64,000 nt of DNA. Origin: Chionis minor. Its lineage: Eukaryota > Chordata > Aves > Charadriiformes > Chionididae. Location: NCBI GenBank assembly GCA_013398295.1, contig VZSF01002066.1, positions 731,693 to 795,692 on the forward strand, in the 5' to 3' direction. This document shows, in pieces, positions 14,086 through 27,100 of the stretch (the first letter of the stretch is position 1; every line of letters starts with the position of its first letter). The notes under the pieces are model-generated. The model was not told the origin of the DNA and did no database searches. It saw nothing but the letters and a program-made list of their open reading frames with translations. Both the position numbers and the translations under genes were made by a program.

Positions 14086-15048
14086 AGAAAAAAAAGGGAT
14101 TAATTGATGGAAAAGAATGCAATAATATTTTCCTTTTGGAAAAATACCTCACAAGGCAAGTGAGCAGTAGCTAGCATTACATTGAAGGGAGCAGTGCTCA
14201 AACCACCCTGCACCGCAGCATCTTCCCCTTGAGGGAAAGGATCGTGTTTTAAGGGAACCACCAACTGGTTGGGCAGAAAAACAAGATCTGGGCTGGACTG
14301 CCCGTCACCGCCTTTTCAGTAGGCACACGTGCCTTGGTGTCACCAAATGAAGGGGACAAGTCTGGCCAGACATCTCACAGGCTGAGTACGGGGTTCCTGG
14401 TCCCAGCCCAAGCTCTCGCACGGAGCGGGGACACCCCGAAGCACCAAATCCCTGAGAAGAACCAGCACTGGCATCTCATGTCTCCACAGCTTACTTATAA
14501 AAAGGGCTGCTCAGAGGCACGCAGAGATGGAAAGAAACTATGAAACAAAAGAAGTGGAGCATGGGTTTTAGATGGTAAATTAAATAATATTTTCTTAAGT
14601 GAGTTTTATTTTTTTCCCCTCAAGATATACATTACAGTAAAGGAAAATGCCACAGCTGAGGGGGACGACGATGACAACACCGCTTTAATTTTTTTACCCT
14701 TTTTTAGTTTTTCTTCTCAGCTTAAAAATATTTTTTAAATATTTACACCACGTTTTCTATGGAACTCAAAGGGATTTGCAGGCTTTGGGGAACGCATTGA
14801 TCCCCCTGAATTGCAGACAACTCTATTAATGATGATGCCAATGTTTCATTCTTTCACTAGATGCTTGGAGAATGTTGGGGAGATATTCACAGAGAGCATG
14901 CAAAACTTCCCAGCAATGCATTCAGTTAGGAAAGCGTTTCAATATTAAGCATCTCTTCAAATAGTTGTACTTTCAAGCGACGGATGACGGGAACGTCAAC
15001 GTTTTGGAGTCAGAAGTCCTTCCAGCTAGCGTCTCCCCAATTTTTAAA

Positions 15049-15067
15049 GGGGGGGGGGGGGGGGGGG
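15049..15067. repeat. Poly(G) tract, 19 G
   Basis: An uninterrupted run of 19 G is followed by aaagcaagg and a run of A. Long G runs are rare and can form intermolecular or slipped quadruplexes. Confidence 0.95.
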
Positions 15068-18000
15068 AAAGCAAGGAAAAAAAAAAAAGCCCAGTTTTTT
15101 GGCATAGATTTGTGCTTGTGTAGCATCAGCTGCTTCACCTGTAATCTCTAGTGCTGCTCTGCCCCCTTGTGCTGCTGCAACTGCAGAGCAGCGCCCGCGC
15201 CTTTGTGCGGGGACCACACACTGCAAATCCCCCACTGTCACTTCTCACTCCTCTGGCAAGTTCAAGGTCAGTGCCTAGCTATTTTCAGCTCATCTCTTCT
15301 TGATCCATGCAGAGAAATGACAAGGTAACGTGATTTGGGGTCAGCTGTATTACAGGAACCGTTACATAAACGGAGAAAGTGGAAATCAATCCTAGCTGAC
15401 AGTGTCTTCAGGATAATCAGCGCTCACTCCATGCCGCTGTCAGCTCTCCTGCATCAAACACCATGTTACTTCTGTCAGATCCCTTTAACAAAACCATATT
15501 CTCACTTTTGGCAAAGTAAATAAATATTTCGCCCGGGCTTGCATTTAATTCATTGTTTAGAGAACTTTAACACTTTGGACTTGCAAAGAGTCCCCCTTTG
15601 TAGGGGAAAGGACGTCTTAGCCTGTCATGTCCATTACTGCCTGCAAAGGGCGTTGGCAAAGATACAGTCGAGTCTTATGAAATACCCCATTCTTCACATT
15701 TTGTGCTTGATTTCTTCATGCAGATGATTGTCCTCCAATTCTCCGTTACCGCGCAGACCTCGGCTTCCCAAAGCGCTTACCTAACCCACAGTCATCCTCA
15801 CCCCAACCGTATCAGGGCTTTTCCCTCTAACGTTTCAGGACACCTTTCCCCAATTTGTTTGATTATTATTACTTTATCTGAACCATTTCCTCCCCTAACT
15901 AGACATCTTCCCTAACGCAGAATTATGAACATATCATTTCACAAGATGTGCCGCGTTAGCCGCGTCTCGATGACAGCACATGGTATGTCAGTTTAGGGAA
16001 AGAACAGCGATTCTATCCCACCCACCTTGTGCTCCCATGAAACTGCCAAGCCCGCAGTACTCCGCCGAAGAACAATTTACCATAATATTAGTTGTCAGTA
16101 AATTCAAAGACGGAACTCCTAAAGCTATAAAATGGATTAGAAGCAATTTAAAAAAGAATTAACAAACTAGAGTAAGAGTATACTGTCAACAAACAAATGC
16201 TTCATCATAGCACTGTAATTTGGAATTTTAATTACCCCTCTGCTTCTGTAACAAAACAATGTCTGAACTGGCAGCCATTTGAATCTCTCACAGGTCATTG
16301 AGCATTCTAGTTAATTACTCTATGAATAGCCTGTTTTTCTCCCCTCTGGAAACACGTTTCTAATGGCAGTCAAGGTCTGACAAATGTGTCATCTACATAA
16401 TTAGCTAGGAAGCAACACAAAACATTAAACATGCTTTGTGCCGACAACTATCAAAACATTTCATTTGTTGTCAATTATTCATTACTTTGTAGGTTCTGAA
16501 GGGGTTGTTATTATGGAAATAAGTCCAGATGCTAACAAGGTTAGAGTTTTTTATTCAAATTAGTAATCAGAGGACTAACTTTAAAAAATGTATCCCATGT
16601 ACATTTATGGCAGCGTTCAATCAGTACTAAATTATAAACGAATTTAGTTAAGTTCAAGTTAAAATGAATGCCATGGCAAAGCACATAAACTAATTTGTAG
16701 AGTTGCATCTCTCTTTGAAGTTTTAGGATCTAAGCTGAAGTAGCAAACTTTCAGAACCTTTGGCAAGACTAATTTGTGCTTGGTAAATAGAGTAAAGATT
16801 TTCACAGCGTGAGATAATGTAAGATTGCAAAAAAAAAAGAAGAAAAAAAAAAAGCAACCTGGAGGTTTTTGAACCTTTTTTCTACCCTTCTGTCACACTG
16901 AGTAAAAGTCAAAATCAGCAATTCCGACTCATATAATATCTCGTCTGAACTTCAGTTTGGTTTAACAAGGAAACCAAACCAGTTACATTCACCACTCCCT
17001 TAATAGAGCTGAAATGAATTTATCCTCGCTTTTAAGAAGAAATAGGTGCTGGTTATTTCTTTTTTCTACGATCTCATTATGATGCTGCCTATCAAACCAC
17101 GCAGCTGAAATGGTACAGTGAAAATGTTTGGAGGAGAAATAAATGGGGAGTTTTAACAATAAAATTAACTTCTTCCTTTTTAGCCGAGATTATTTCAGTT
17201 GAAGTGCTAGAAAACAAATATACAATAAAGAATACCACTCACAGGGCATGTATAAGAAGAAAAAAAAAAAAAAAGGAAAAAAATATTCTGAAAAACAAAA
17301 GGCTCATTCTGAGCTTGGAAAAATGCCTGCACACTAAAGGCTGATCTTGAAAAAGGGTTGGGGGGCAATCGTTTCTCCAGTGAGAAAAAACTGCTTATTG
17401 AAGGTAAACTGCACCCTAAAATATTCTAATGCATTAATATTCTACTTTCAGCCCCTAAGTCAGAGGAGTTTATGGCACATAGGACACACATGAGCACGTA
17501 GGGGTGCATCTGGGAGCAGCGCCCAGTGGAGGCTGAGGGCCTCTGCCCCGGAGCCGGAGCAGCTCCACAACTGGGGATCAAGGGACACGCGTACAGAAAC
17601 GGATGGAAAACTGGAGTCAAAGGCTGACCGAGGCAGTCTGCACGCACGACACACACCAGAGAGCAGATCTAGGTTTTGAAAGCACAAAACCGGTTTGAAT
17701 GCAGTAAGGGGACATACGACACGTTTCATTTCTCATTTTCCTGCACTAGAAAGGAGAACGACTAACGTTATTCAGCAGATTTATTTATTTTTGCACTTCT
17801 GATTTCTTCTTTTGGACAATATTCACGTTCAAGAAGTAAAACTGGACCCGTGTTATAGATTCACTGCTTTCCCTCAAATCTTTCACACCTACCCTGAAAT
17901 ATTTGGGGACAGCAATGTGTAAGCTTTCATTTATTAACAATTACCACACTTGTCGTGGGAAGCTCATATATTTTTCTACAGCTGTCCCATCACTATTATA

Positions 18001-19689
18001 TGATTTGTGTAACAGCTAGTTCCTTACAGCGTTAAAAGAAGGTACATCTATAAGGGACTAGCATACGACAATAAAATTTGCAGAGAATAAAGCTTGGGCA
18101 ATCGCTATTACAACACAAGAAAGAGAATATTTTTCTCCTTCCACCTCAAATGTACACAACAGGACAGGAGAAGGTTTTCTACTTTTAGAAATATTTTGTC
18201 AAGATTTGTTTCTTTCTCCAGGGAAAAAAGTAAACTGAGGGGAGGAAAAAAAAAAAAAAAGAAATCCTCAAAAACTTTCCCGAAATAAAGTATACTACAA
18301 AAGAAGCTCTGATGATCTCTCAGAGATTGAAATAATCCATTTTCAGCTAAAACTACCCACAGCAATGAAACTGAAAATACTCTAAAAGAGGGCTGGAGTC
18401 TGTCTTGTAATTAACATTAAACAGATAACATATTTATGAGGAAGTCAAAATATTTTGGAAGCCGATAATCCTGTAAGTCTTAACATGGTATAAAAACAAC
18501 AAATAAATGCAAAGTGTTACTGTTACACATGCCTGCCTGATCAATGGTTTTCACATATTGATCTATAAATGGAGTTGACAGTCTGTGTTGGCTGCACATT
18601 TTCCAAGCAGCTCTATTTTTGTACAAAACCAATACGGGCAATTACCTTTGTTTGAGATGCCAAGTCTTATCAATTCAATGTGATTTAGTGTCATTTTAAT
18701 TAAATATCAGGATCTACTTCAGGACAATCTATACAAACAAAGCCTCAAACTTGACTATAAGCTTGATTTGAAGTAAACATGTACAAGCCCTGCAATTTCA
18801 AAATATGGCTCAAAAACTCTGCTAAACAGAAGGCTTATATTTTTAGCAATTTTATTTCTGTCTTTTTGGCTAGCCATAACTTTGGCAAGTGTTCTGTGAT
18901 CACAGGAGTAAGAAACAAAAGAAGATTGCTTCCCGTTTCCCTGATAATGTATTAGAGAGATAAATAAACCTACCAGTTTGTTTAACCTAATAGAGAAAGC
19001 TCTAATACATTAACACTTTGGAATGTCTAAATAGGTTCTAATTCTTAATATAGACACCAATAAAAAAAGACATTTCATTGTTTGAAGTTGATTTGAATGA
19101 AGCAAAATGCACTTCCCTGGGGTTTAACAGATGAAAATAGCAAATATTCATTTACGTTGCTAGTTCAGACACTAACATTAAGCACAGAAAGAGCCCTTGC
19201 TTGCCACAGTCTGTGTCCGGCTTTGTGATTTGTGCTCTTTAAACTCCACATTAATATCAATTTCAACCTGTGCACAAAGCTCACGCATTTCCATCGTAAA
19301 TAAATAACATAAACCCCCAAGAATCTACATTTAGCTTTTGCATCAGCTAGCTTACGCATTCCACATTTGCATCTTTACTACGATTAAATGCACAAGTGCA
19401 TATGGCCCTGCTGATGTATGATGCATATCCTTCTTTGTCACACTATAGAAAATAATCTGTCCACCTTCAAAAGTATAGCCCCAGGTGTGCTTACAAGCAT
19501 CACAGCAAATGCTCGAGAATACAACAAATCCCTTTGAGAAAATTATCTATTTTCTTCTCTATAAATCACCAGTGATCTTTCCAGTTTTGTGCCTGGGCTT
19601 TGCCCTTTATTGTCTGGAGGTCTTTTGGTTTTTTTCCAAATATGTTTTAGAAATATTGATTGTTCAAAATGTGCCAAATGCTGATTGCC

Positions 19690-19746
19690 TTAATCCACTG
19701 AAGTCAGTAGGTTTTGCATAAGTTGGGTAAAGAGGATTTGACCCAT
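19690..19746. repeat. Ancient amniote interspersed repeat, degraded
   Basis: The words taatccactgaagtcagtag and gtaaagaggatttgaccc match the same old family as the repeat at 29500 (cactgaagtcaatgg core, ending in ggatttgaccc). Only about 57 bp are recognisable. Confidence 0.45.
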
Positions 19747-22458
19747 TTATTAATAGAACATAGAGTGCACATGTCAAATATGTGTGGCGAAAGAGTAATA
19801 TGGAGCCCCTTATTCGGATATTTCTAGTTTTTGAGAATAAAAACCTCTCTGATAATAAGAAAAAAAAAAATTCAGTCAATGCAAAATAGAGAATAAGCAT
19901 AATCAGTGGATACCTTATAGATTATATCCAGCATCTAAACAGAGGCAGACAGTTGAAAACAGAAAATTTCCAAATAGAAAGATCAGGATAAATCCTTTTT
20001 ATCTTCTAGCACAAAATAATTAGCTTTGCGAAACATACGGGTAATATGTACCTTTTAGCAGGGATCTGTGTGCCTTTAAATGTAAAAGTGAAGACCATGT
20101 ACCTAAGTGCACTGGAAAAGAGCACCGCAAATTTAAAAAAAAATATTATTAAATATATGTATATACACACAAATATGTGTGTGTATGTGTGTACCAGTTG
20201 GACCCTGCTTTTTCAAGACACTTGGATGGACAGAGCCTGATCTTCTCCATCATTTTCCCCAAATTCTTCACATGTCAAATGCACGGGTTTGCATATGTCA
20301 GCACGTGATTGATACACACAATTGATATTTCCCTGCTCTTTTAACTTGAACCTCACTGTGTTTAAAGCAGTATATGAAAACGTCTGGATCTTTAGGAATT
20401 CTGCTTTTAGTTTAGGCGCTAGCAAACAACTTTAAGAGGCTTATTTAAGTAAATACGCCAAAACACTTTCAGTCTGTCAATATCTAGTCAGAAAATTCTG
20501 CATGGTGAAAAGAGATGAAAAGAATTGAAATAGAAAGGAAATTAGTAGCATGGCAAGCTTTCAATCTATTATGTCGGAGCCAAGTTTGCTTGGTAAAATG
20601 ACATATACTCAGTAAAATTCCGCTTTTATATAATTAGCTACTAAACAAATGCAACACAAAGCAACTTTTCAGCTCTCAGCCAGTTAACATATATTGTACC
20701 TGCTATGGTTATTGGAATGCGGCAGTGAATATTTATGTCTAATTTAACTTTTTAGAGCCCTTCCTCTGTATCAGTCCAGCATACTATCCCCAAAACTAAA
20801 GTTATGTAACAAGGTAATATCAACAATGAGAAACTGCATGATAAAATCCTGCCCAAAAGTGAAAAATGCTAATTTTGTCTCATTTAGCAGCTGGATACAG
20901 AAATGCTCATTAGTTTTAAGAGGGTTAATCCTTTTAACTTTTGCATATTGATATGCCAATTATGCCTAATTGTACAAGAGGCATCAGTCAAGGTAATAGT
21001 GCATAAACACATGAAAGTTATTAAGTACATCCCAACATGTAATAAAGTAGGTGTTAATTGGTAGCTGAGTTCTGCAGGCTATTGAGGTGGATAATTCATT
21101 GAGAGATGGATCACTTGTAATTTCTCTACATAATTCCTTTTGCAGTCTCATGCTGTGATGTTTTCATGCTTGTCAAAAACAACTGCAGCCTAGTGCCTTT
21201 TGTTAAACACAGCCAATAAAATATGTTAGGCATCATTAAATATACTTAACTTTTAAACTTTTTCAAAGGTACAGTTCTTCCTGATAATACATTATAGTAT
21301 TCCCAGTAAATTACTATAAGCATTGTTTCAGGTTTGTAATGGAGGAACATTGCATGTCAGATAAAAAGGAAAAAGTATGTACAGTGTGTCAGAGGCAAAG
21401 AATGTTCTTTAAATGGAAGGTAAACGAGTATCTTATCAGCTGCTAAAATCTACACAGATTTTTCTCTCCAGAAATATAAGGTGTAACAACTTAAGTTATA
21501 GCAGAGAAATACATGATTAAAATAATGTATTTTTAAATAAGTTTGAATTCTGAGCTTGAATTTCGAGCAAAAAGAGAAGGAAATACAGCTGTTATTGTAG
21601 GTTTCCTCCATTTAATAACTTTGTTAGAAAGCTGAATATTTCATAGGAATCCATTACATCAACAAAACAAAAAAAAATTAATGGCTGGCATGGTTGTGAG
21701 AAGTGACTGAGACCTGGGACTCTGTCCCCAGCTAACACCGTTTTTTTCCCTCATTTGCATTCTCTGAGAACAAAATGGATCTGGAGTCCAAAAAGTGGCT
21801 AACATTGCATAAATAATTTTGTAACATCATATGGCCTCAGCTGCAAGTTGCCACCATTACGGAAGAAAATTAACCAGGAGAGACTCATACCAATCAGTTT
21901 GTTTAGTAGCTCAGAAGGAGTACAGGGGCAGGGACACAACTGGCAACAGAGTTCATCACTAACTATTTAATTTAAAAAAAAAAAAAAAGGCAATGGATAA
22001 AAATTGACTCAACTCTTTCAACTTTGTCAACTACGAAAATAAGAAGTTCAGCGTCTGATTTTTTACAGCAAGATTTATTTTTGTTACCGACAAAGTTGTC
22101 CTTTATTTATAGAGCTGCAACTTCGTTCCTTTTCTTTTGTCTGGTTTTAGTGTTTGCCTTTTGACAAATCATGATGTACATCTGACACGGTAAGTACTAT
22201 ACTCTACAGCAGCCGTATTTAAGTGCTGTAACACTTGAGAGCTGAAAAGCTGAGTAGATGCTATGATCCTGGCCACCAAAGCCAAATTCTGTCTTTCAGT
22301 GAAGGAAAATTGTAATTTCAATGCCTTGCCATACTCCTAAAAATATATAAGTACCATTAAATCCCACCTTGCAAGGGATGATCATGAAACCAGCATCGTA
22401 AGCATCTGTAGTTTTTAAAAATTGGAAGACTCAAAAATATTACGAATATTTTACTTAC
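19747..22458 (-). other. ARHGAP15: ARHGAP15 intron, part next to the first coding exon
   Basis: Apart from the microsatellite at 20143, this is AT-rich and free of recognisable repeats. The stretch 20860-21250 also looks like a conserved noncoding candidate. Confidence 0.65.
20143..20193. repeat. Compound TA/CA/TG microsatellite
   Basis: A tract of atatatgtatatacacacaa followed by atatgtgtgtgtatgtgtgt. Confidence 0.85.
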
Positions 22459-22638
22459 AGGCTCAGTGACTTTCACGTTCTCGGACAGAATCATAGATTT
22501 GCTTTGGCTCAGTCTATCGTGGTGACTGTTGGCATTTTTGATCCTCATTTGAACAGCCCCTGTAGAGTGATGGGAAGGATTAGGCTTTTCGGAGGCCATC
22601 TCAGAAGTTGTAGACTTTTCCATGGTTACTGGGTTGAC
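22459..22638 (-). CDS. ARHGAP15: ARHGAP15 first coding exon (start codon, residues 1-55)
   Basis: This exon encodes the N-terminus of Rho GTPase-activating protein 15, a cytosolic and membrane-recruited GAP that switches off Rac1, mainly in leukocytes. On the minus strand a pyrimidine-rich tract ending ttcttcag is followed by 15 nt of 5' UTR, then ATG at 22623-22621 in a strong context (accATGg). The frame runs 55 codons to a consensus donor (cct|gtaagt), ending in phase 0. Residues 27-43 or so, within VQMRIKNANSHHDRLSQSKS, are the same as I recall for human ARHGAP15, and KVTEP at the donor also matches. Residues 1-20 differ considerably. The human protein is about 475 residues; its PH and RhoGAP domains are not in this exon and I did not find their exons in the window, so they should lie left of position 1. 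The KYNU neighbour agrees with mammalian synteny. Confidence 0.93.
22621..22623 (-). promoter_or_regulatory. ARHGAP15: ARHGAP15 translation start
   Basis: The ATG has A at -3 and G at +4, a good vertebrate initiation context. The frame stays open upstream through the splice acceptor, so an upstream start in a preceding exon cannot be excluded. This ATG matches the position of the known protein N-terminus. Confidence 0.85.
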
Positions 22639-24012
22639 CTGAAGAATATAAAATAAGAGCATTAATGTAGGGACCCTTTGTACAAAAATGTGTCAATGTA
22701 TATGTCACTGTAGTGAGGAGAAGAAGCCGAGTTATCTTGCTGGCAAGATCTCGATCATCTTTGAACGCCAGGATAACTATCAACTGTGTCAGTCTGTGGT
22801 TTTATTATTGTCCTTATCACTCATCCATCCAAACTGCCTTGAAAGAGTTAGTTTATGTAAAAGATTATCCTTATCTCAAAAGCCATTCTCCTCTATGGTG
22901 TAATCTCCCTGCAAGCCGCTGTCACGTCCAGCTGGCAGCCACTACACTTTGTCTTTGGCCCTGCTCACACTACACATTTTAAATCTTGCAAAGGAAAAAG
23001 ACATGCTGTGAAGCCAATTAACATATCTTACCTCCACAGTTCGATACATGCATGTTACAAGTGCATTACAGGCCCATGCTGCAGCTCTGCTAGCATCCTA
23101 GATTCAATAGCTCTAATAAAAATTAATAAATTCAGAATAAATTATTCTAATAAAAGCTCTAATGAAATTTCTCATAATTTTAACAATTCTACCCACAGCA
23201 TGGATGGGGTTTTTGTTTCTCAATTCAATTTTAACATTTTGAAATGAAGAAATGGCGGAGCACATCAGGTCTCAAGCCCTTGGAGGGATCAGGGGGAACT
23301 TGTACAGAATGATCCTCTTCTCTAGCAGTGCTGCTGTTCAACCTCCTGCCTCGGTAACGGTGCAACTCAACAAACTGCGCTAGCTATTCAAATTCCCAAA
23401 ACATTTTCCTTCAGCAGGAGTTGCTTTATATTTCCTGTGGAAAACATCAGGAGAGTGAGGTACACCACTTGCTCTATTTTCCTCCCACCTAGTTCACCCT
23501 GGCGCTACTATATGTAAATCATGGGTGAAGCAATATGGTAAGACTCATAGAAAAACTTGATATTTATATTGCTATGTAGCCGTAGGAGAAAATACGTAAA
23601 GACAAGATGCTATATAAGCTGGAATTGCTGGTTTCCCAACTATGGAACAGGGGAAATGGAAATCCATTTAAGTGCGGTTATAGTATAAACTATCAAAAAT
23701 CAGCATTTTCCAAATGGATTTGAAAAGCAAAACTTTTTCTAACAGCATGTCCTCAGCCTCTGAAGACTCTAAAAGATGACGTTCCCTGATATCAAGAAAG
23801 TCCATTTCTACGAAGGTGTCAGACCAGAGGAAGATATGGTACGGGTGTGAATGCGGAGAGGGAGATGAGGAGTGTTACTGCATGGCTTTGGGCAGGACCA
23901 CAGGGCACTGTGCTGGTGGAAGGACACAGCTCTCATAGCTTCGCCCTCTCCTGGCCCTGATAAATCAATTCCTTAAAGGAAACCACCTTAGATGAAGAGG
24001 ACAATAATAAGA
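22639..24012 (-). other. ARHGAP15: ARHGAP15 intron upstream of the first coding exon
   Basis: The splice acceptor at 22639-22640 shows that at least one 5' UTR exon lies to the right. I see no exon here that can be supported. Confidence 0.7.
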
Positions 24013-24152
24013 GATCATGCAGTCACGGAATGGTTGAGGTTGTAAGAGACCTCTGGAGCTCATTTGGTCCAACACCTCTGCTCAAGCAGGACCACCTAGA
24101 GTTGGTTGGCCATGACCAAGTCCAGACAACTTTTGAATATCTTCAGGTGGAT
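24013..24152 (-). mobile_element. CR1 LINE 3' fragment
   Basis: The plus strand carries cacggaatggttgaggttgt, ctcatttggtccaacacctc and cttttgaatatcttcag landmarks, the reverse complement of the 3' 140 bp of a CR1. The copy is diverged and 5'-truncated, just upstream of the ARHGAP15 first coding exon and in the same orientation as the gene. Confidence 0.88.
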
Positions 24153-27100
24153 TTAAAATCAAACAGCCAGGGGTCTGAAAAAGTGAGGAAACACACCACC
24201 GTTGGAGAGAGAAATGTAAAGAAAGTGCTTCAGTATTAGCCATTACTCACTCAACGTTACAAGCCATGATAGAAACACTAACTTTAGTAAAAGCAATAGT
24301 AAAGCTTATTCTTGGTGGCTGTTTCCTGCATTGAATTAGTTACTCAAGGATACCTACAGAAGTGGAACCACGCTAAAAGAGGAGAAAAATTTGGCTAAAG
24401 CTCTTTCTTGCTAGTCGAGGGTATGCATGTCTGTTTCTGCTGCAGAGCCAGTATATGACAATGGGAAAAACTCTTTTTACATGGACCTCTAAGAAACGGC
24501 ACTGTGTGTTCTTCCTCTCTGAGACACTTCACACCACCCTTTGGAGCAGGCACCGCTCAAACCCATGTCACAGGGACGCTTTGCCATTTTGGCAGTAAGG
24601 TCTGCAGCAGCACTAAGCAGGAAATGATTTTTTTCCTCCTTCTAAACTTGGAGAGTCAAACCATTTTGTATTTCATGTTGGTACCAAACCAAAACTGCTT
24701 CTCAACAGATTTTCAGTAGGCTCCAGGCTGGAGGGCTGATCAGACTTGAGAGACGAGAGCAACACTGGCTCTGTCACCGATCCAATGTTTGGCTGGAGCA
24801 CATCTCTCAGATTTTCTTCTGAAATCTCCCACCTATAAAACTCTGACATATCTCTTCTTGGGAGCATTATGAGTTTTAATCAGGTAGTGTCTGTCTGCCG
24901 CTGGCAGTACATGATGTGCTGCAAAAAAGTTTAATAATATGACGAAGTCATGCCTTGGATCTCAAGTAAGAGCACAGTCAGTTAATGATGGGTCTTCTGA
25001 AAATTTTTATTCTATTCTTGTTGAACCTCAGTTAATTTTCCCCAAAATTGGAACAAATTCACATACATCAGACTACTACAAGGAGATGCTCTGAGGCATC
25101 AAAATTACAGGAATCACCATAAAAGAAAAGAAAAAACCCAAATCTCAACATTTCCACCATCAGATTTTATTTGTCTTAGTGTGGAGCATGGTGAGATGCT
25201 TCTGAATATGAAGGAGACATTGCAGAATATAACGGAAAGGTACAAGTCACAAAAGTTGCTCCCTTAGGATTTCCAGATAGAAATCTTTTGCTGCCCAAAC
25301 TCCATTAAGACTCCTGACAGCGTTATCAGCCCTGCATGCCAGTAGATGGCACCCTGAATATGAGCTCCACAAATGCAATGGCACTGCATACACATATGCA
25401 AGAAAAATTTGGTAGTACTTACAATCTGCCCTCTTTTTTTTCTAAAAAAAAAAAAAATAAAAGAAAATAAAATAATCTTTTAAAAAATAACAGAGGGGAA
25501 GACATTCAGAAAACAGATAAAATATTAACAGAAAACAGACGAAGGATCTTATCGGATGCTTTTATGATTCAGTGCTTCCAAATTGTTATTAGCAGCATCA
25601 GGGCCAAGTATGGGCCAGTTTTGCAGGGGAATTAGTTTCACTTACTTTGGAAGGCAGAGCTGCCAAGCCCTATGCAACTGCTTGTGAGGCACTCCATGTT
25701 CATTATATAATTAGCTAATTTGCCTTTTGGCAAATAGTTAGCATCTGGATATAAATTTTAGTTCTGAAACCTCCTACGGTTGATTTGCTGGAGAAAGGCA
25801 TTAAACCAAAACAGACTTTCCCCCCTCTCCCCTCCCTGTTGTTTATAGGGTTTCTGGAGCAAAGGGGCAGGAGAACTTTAAGGCATTCACCTAAGAGAAG
25901 GGGGACTGGGGAACACCCTGAAAAACCCTTTTGGAAATAGATAGTTTGGGGCACTGTGGAACAGAAGTGGTAGGTTCGATAAGAGTGGAGAAAAGCTGAG
26001 AAACAGTATGGGTACAAGAAAAATCCTTGATGTGAGGTTGGATAGATGTTACAGGAAAGGAAAATTGATTCATAGGGTGGGGAAGAAATGTTACCTTGGA
26101 TGTGAAAAAGGAGAACTTCAGTTTCTGGAGAGTGGGTAGATCAGCTTACTTATGGGACAAGAAACACCACTGAGTTGAAAGGACAAAATCGCCTTTCTGG
26201 TTGGGACAGCAAAATCAATTTGGTCCTACACACAGAGCCACTTTTGGAGATACCTTCAGGAGTTCAAAAGGCTTCAACAAGGGAAGAAGGAGTTCATACT
26301 TTTAATTAAATTATTGGCCTCAGTGGGTCAACACTTGCAGTTGCTTTATCCATGGATTAGTCCCTGTGTTTGGGATGCTCGGAGAGGAGACAAGCCTGCT
26401 TCACTAAGTAGCACAGCATCTCCATAGTGCATTGAGTTGAACTGAAGCCAGAGCTCAACCACAGGTGTGAGGTGGCTGTGAAATAGTCCAGTGACATTTT
26501 ACTTGTCTGGCAGATCAACGGTTGAGATCCTAAAACCTCGATTTCTACATGTACAGTTGACTTTCAAACACGTGGTGTGGAAGTAATGAGTATTACAATG
26601 GTGAAATGCGGAAAGGTTATTGCGGATGCAAATCTGCACCCACAGTAAAGCCATCCCCTTTCTGAGAATCAAGCCCAGGCTAAAAAAGTAACACAGCAAA
26701 TTGGGGAGATCAGATCTTGGTCTTCCCCACAAAGTGCTGTGTCTTGGCAAGGCTATTTTCAAGAACACTTTTTGTAACATTTCTTTTAAAAACAATTTTT
26801 TCACAAAACCTTGATGTTTGATAACGGTAAAAATATTTAAATTAGTTCTAGTTTTCCTGTGATGGGAAAAAATACTTTTCTGCCCTTTCTCTTCAAAAAG
26901 AGAAAAGAGATGACAAAGAAAACAAGTAACATTTTTAACTTTCCAATGAAAAACAAAGCAAAACAAAAAAACCCTTCTTTTTCTAATTTCCATGGGAAAA
27001 GGAAAAATATACTTTTTAGCTTTTTGCAAAAATTAAGAAAGTGAATTGTTCATCTCACTGCCATTCTTATGTCTTTGGTAGCTTAATTATGGTTTCTGTC

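Larger units (their letters stand above)
13021..19689 (-). other. ARHGAP15: ARHGAP15 intron, middle part
   Basis: No gene is visible. The segments 16200-16480 and 18540-18850 have the look of conserved noncoding DNA (no simple repeats, many TAATTA and TTAATTAA-type words, no transposon similarity). GC-richer patches at 14220-14530 and 17460-17700 contain only short meaningless frames. Confidence 0.65.

Noticed and set aside
14489..14510. TATA-like ttataaaaagg upstream of a GC-richer patch
   Set aside because: An isolated TATA-like word in an intron with no downstream exon that can be supported.
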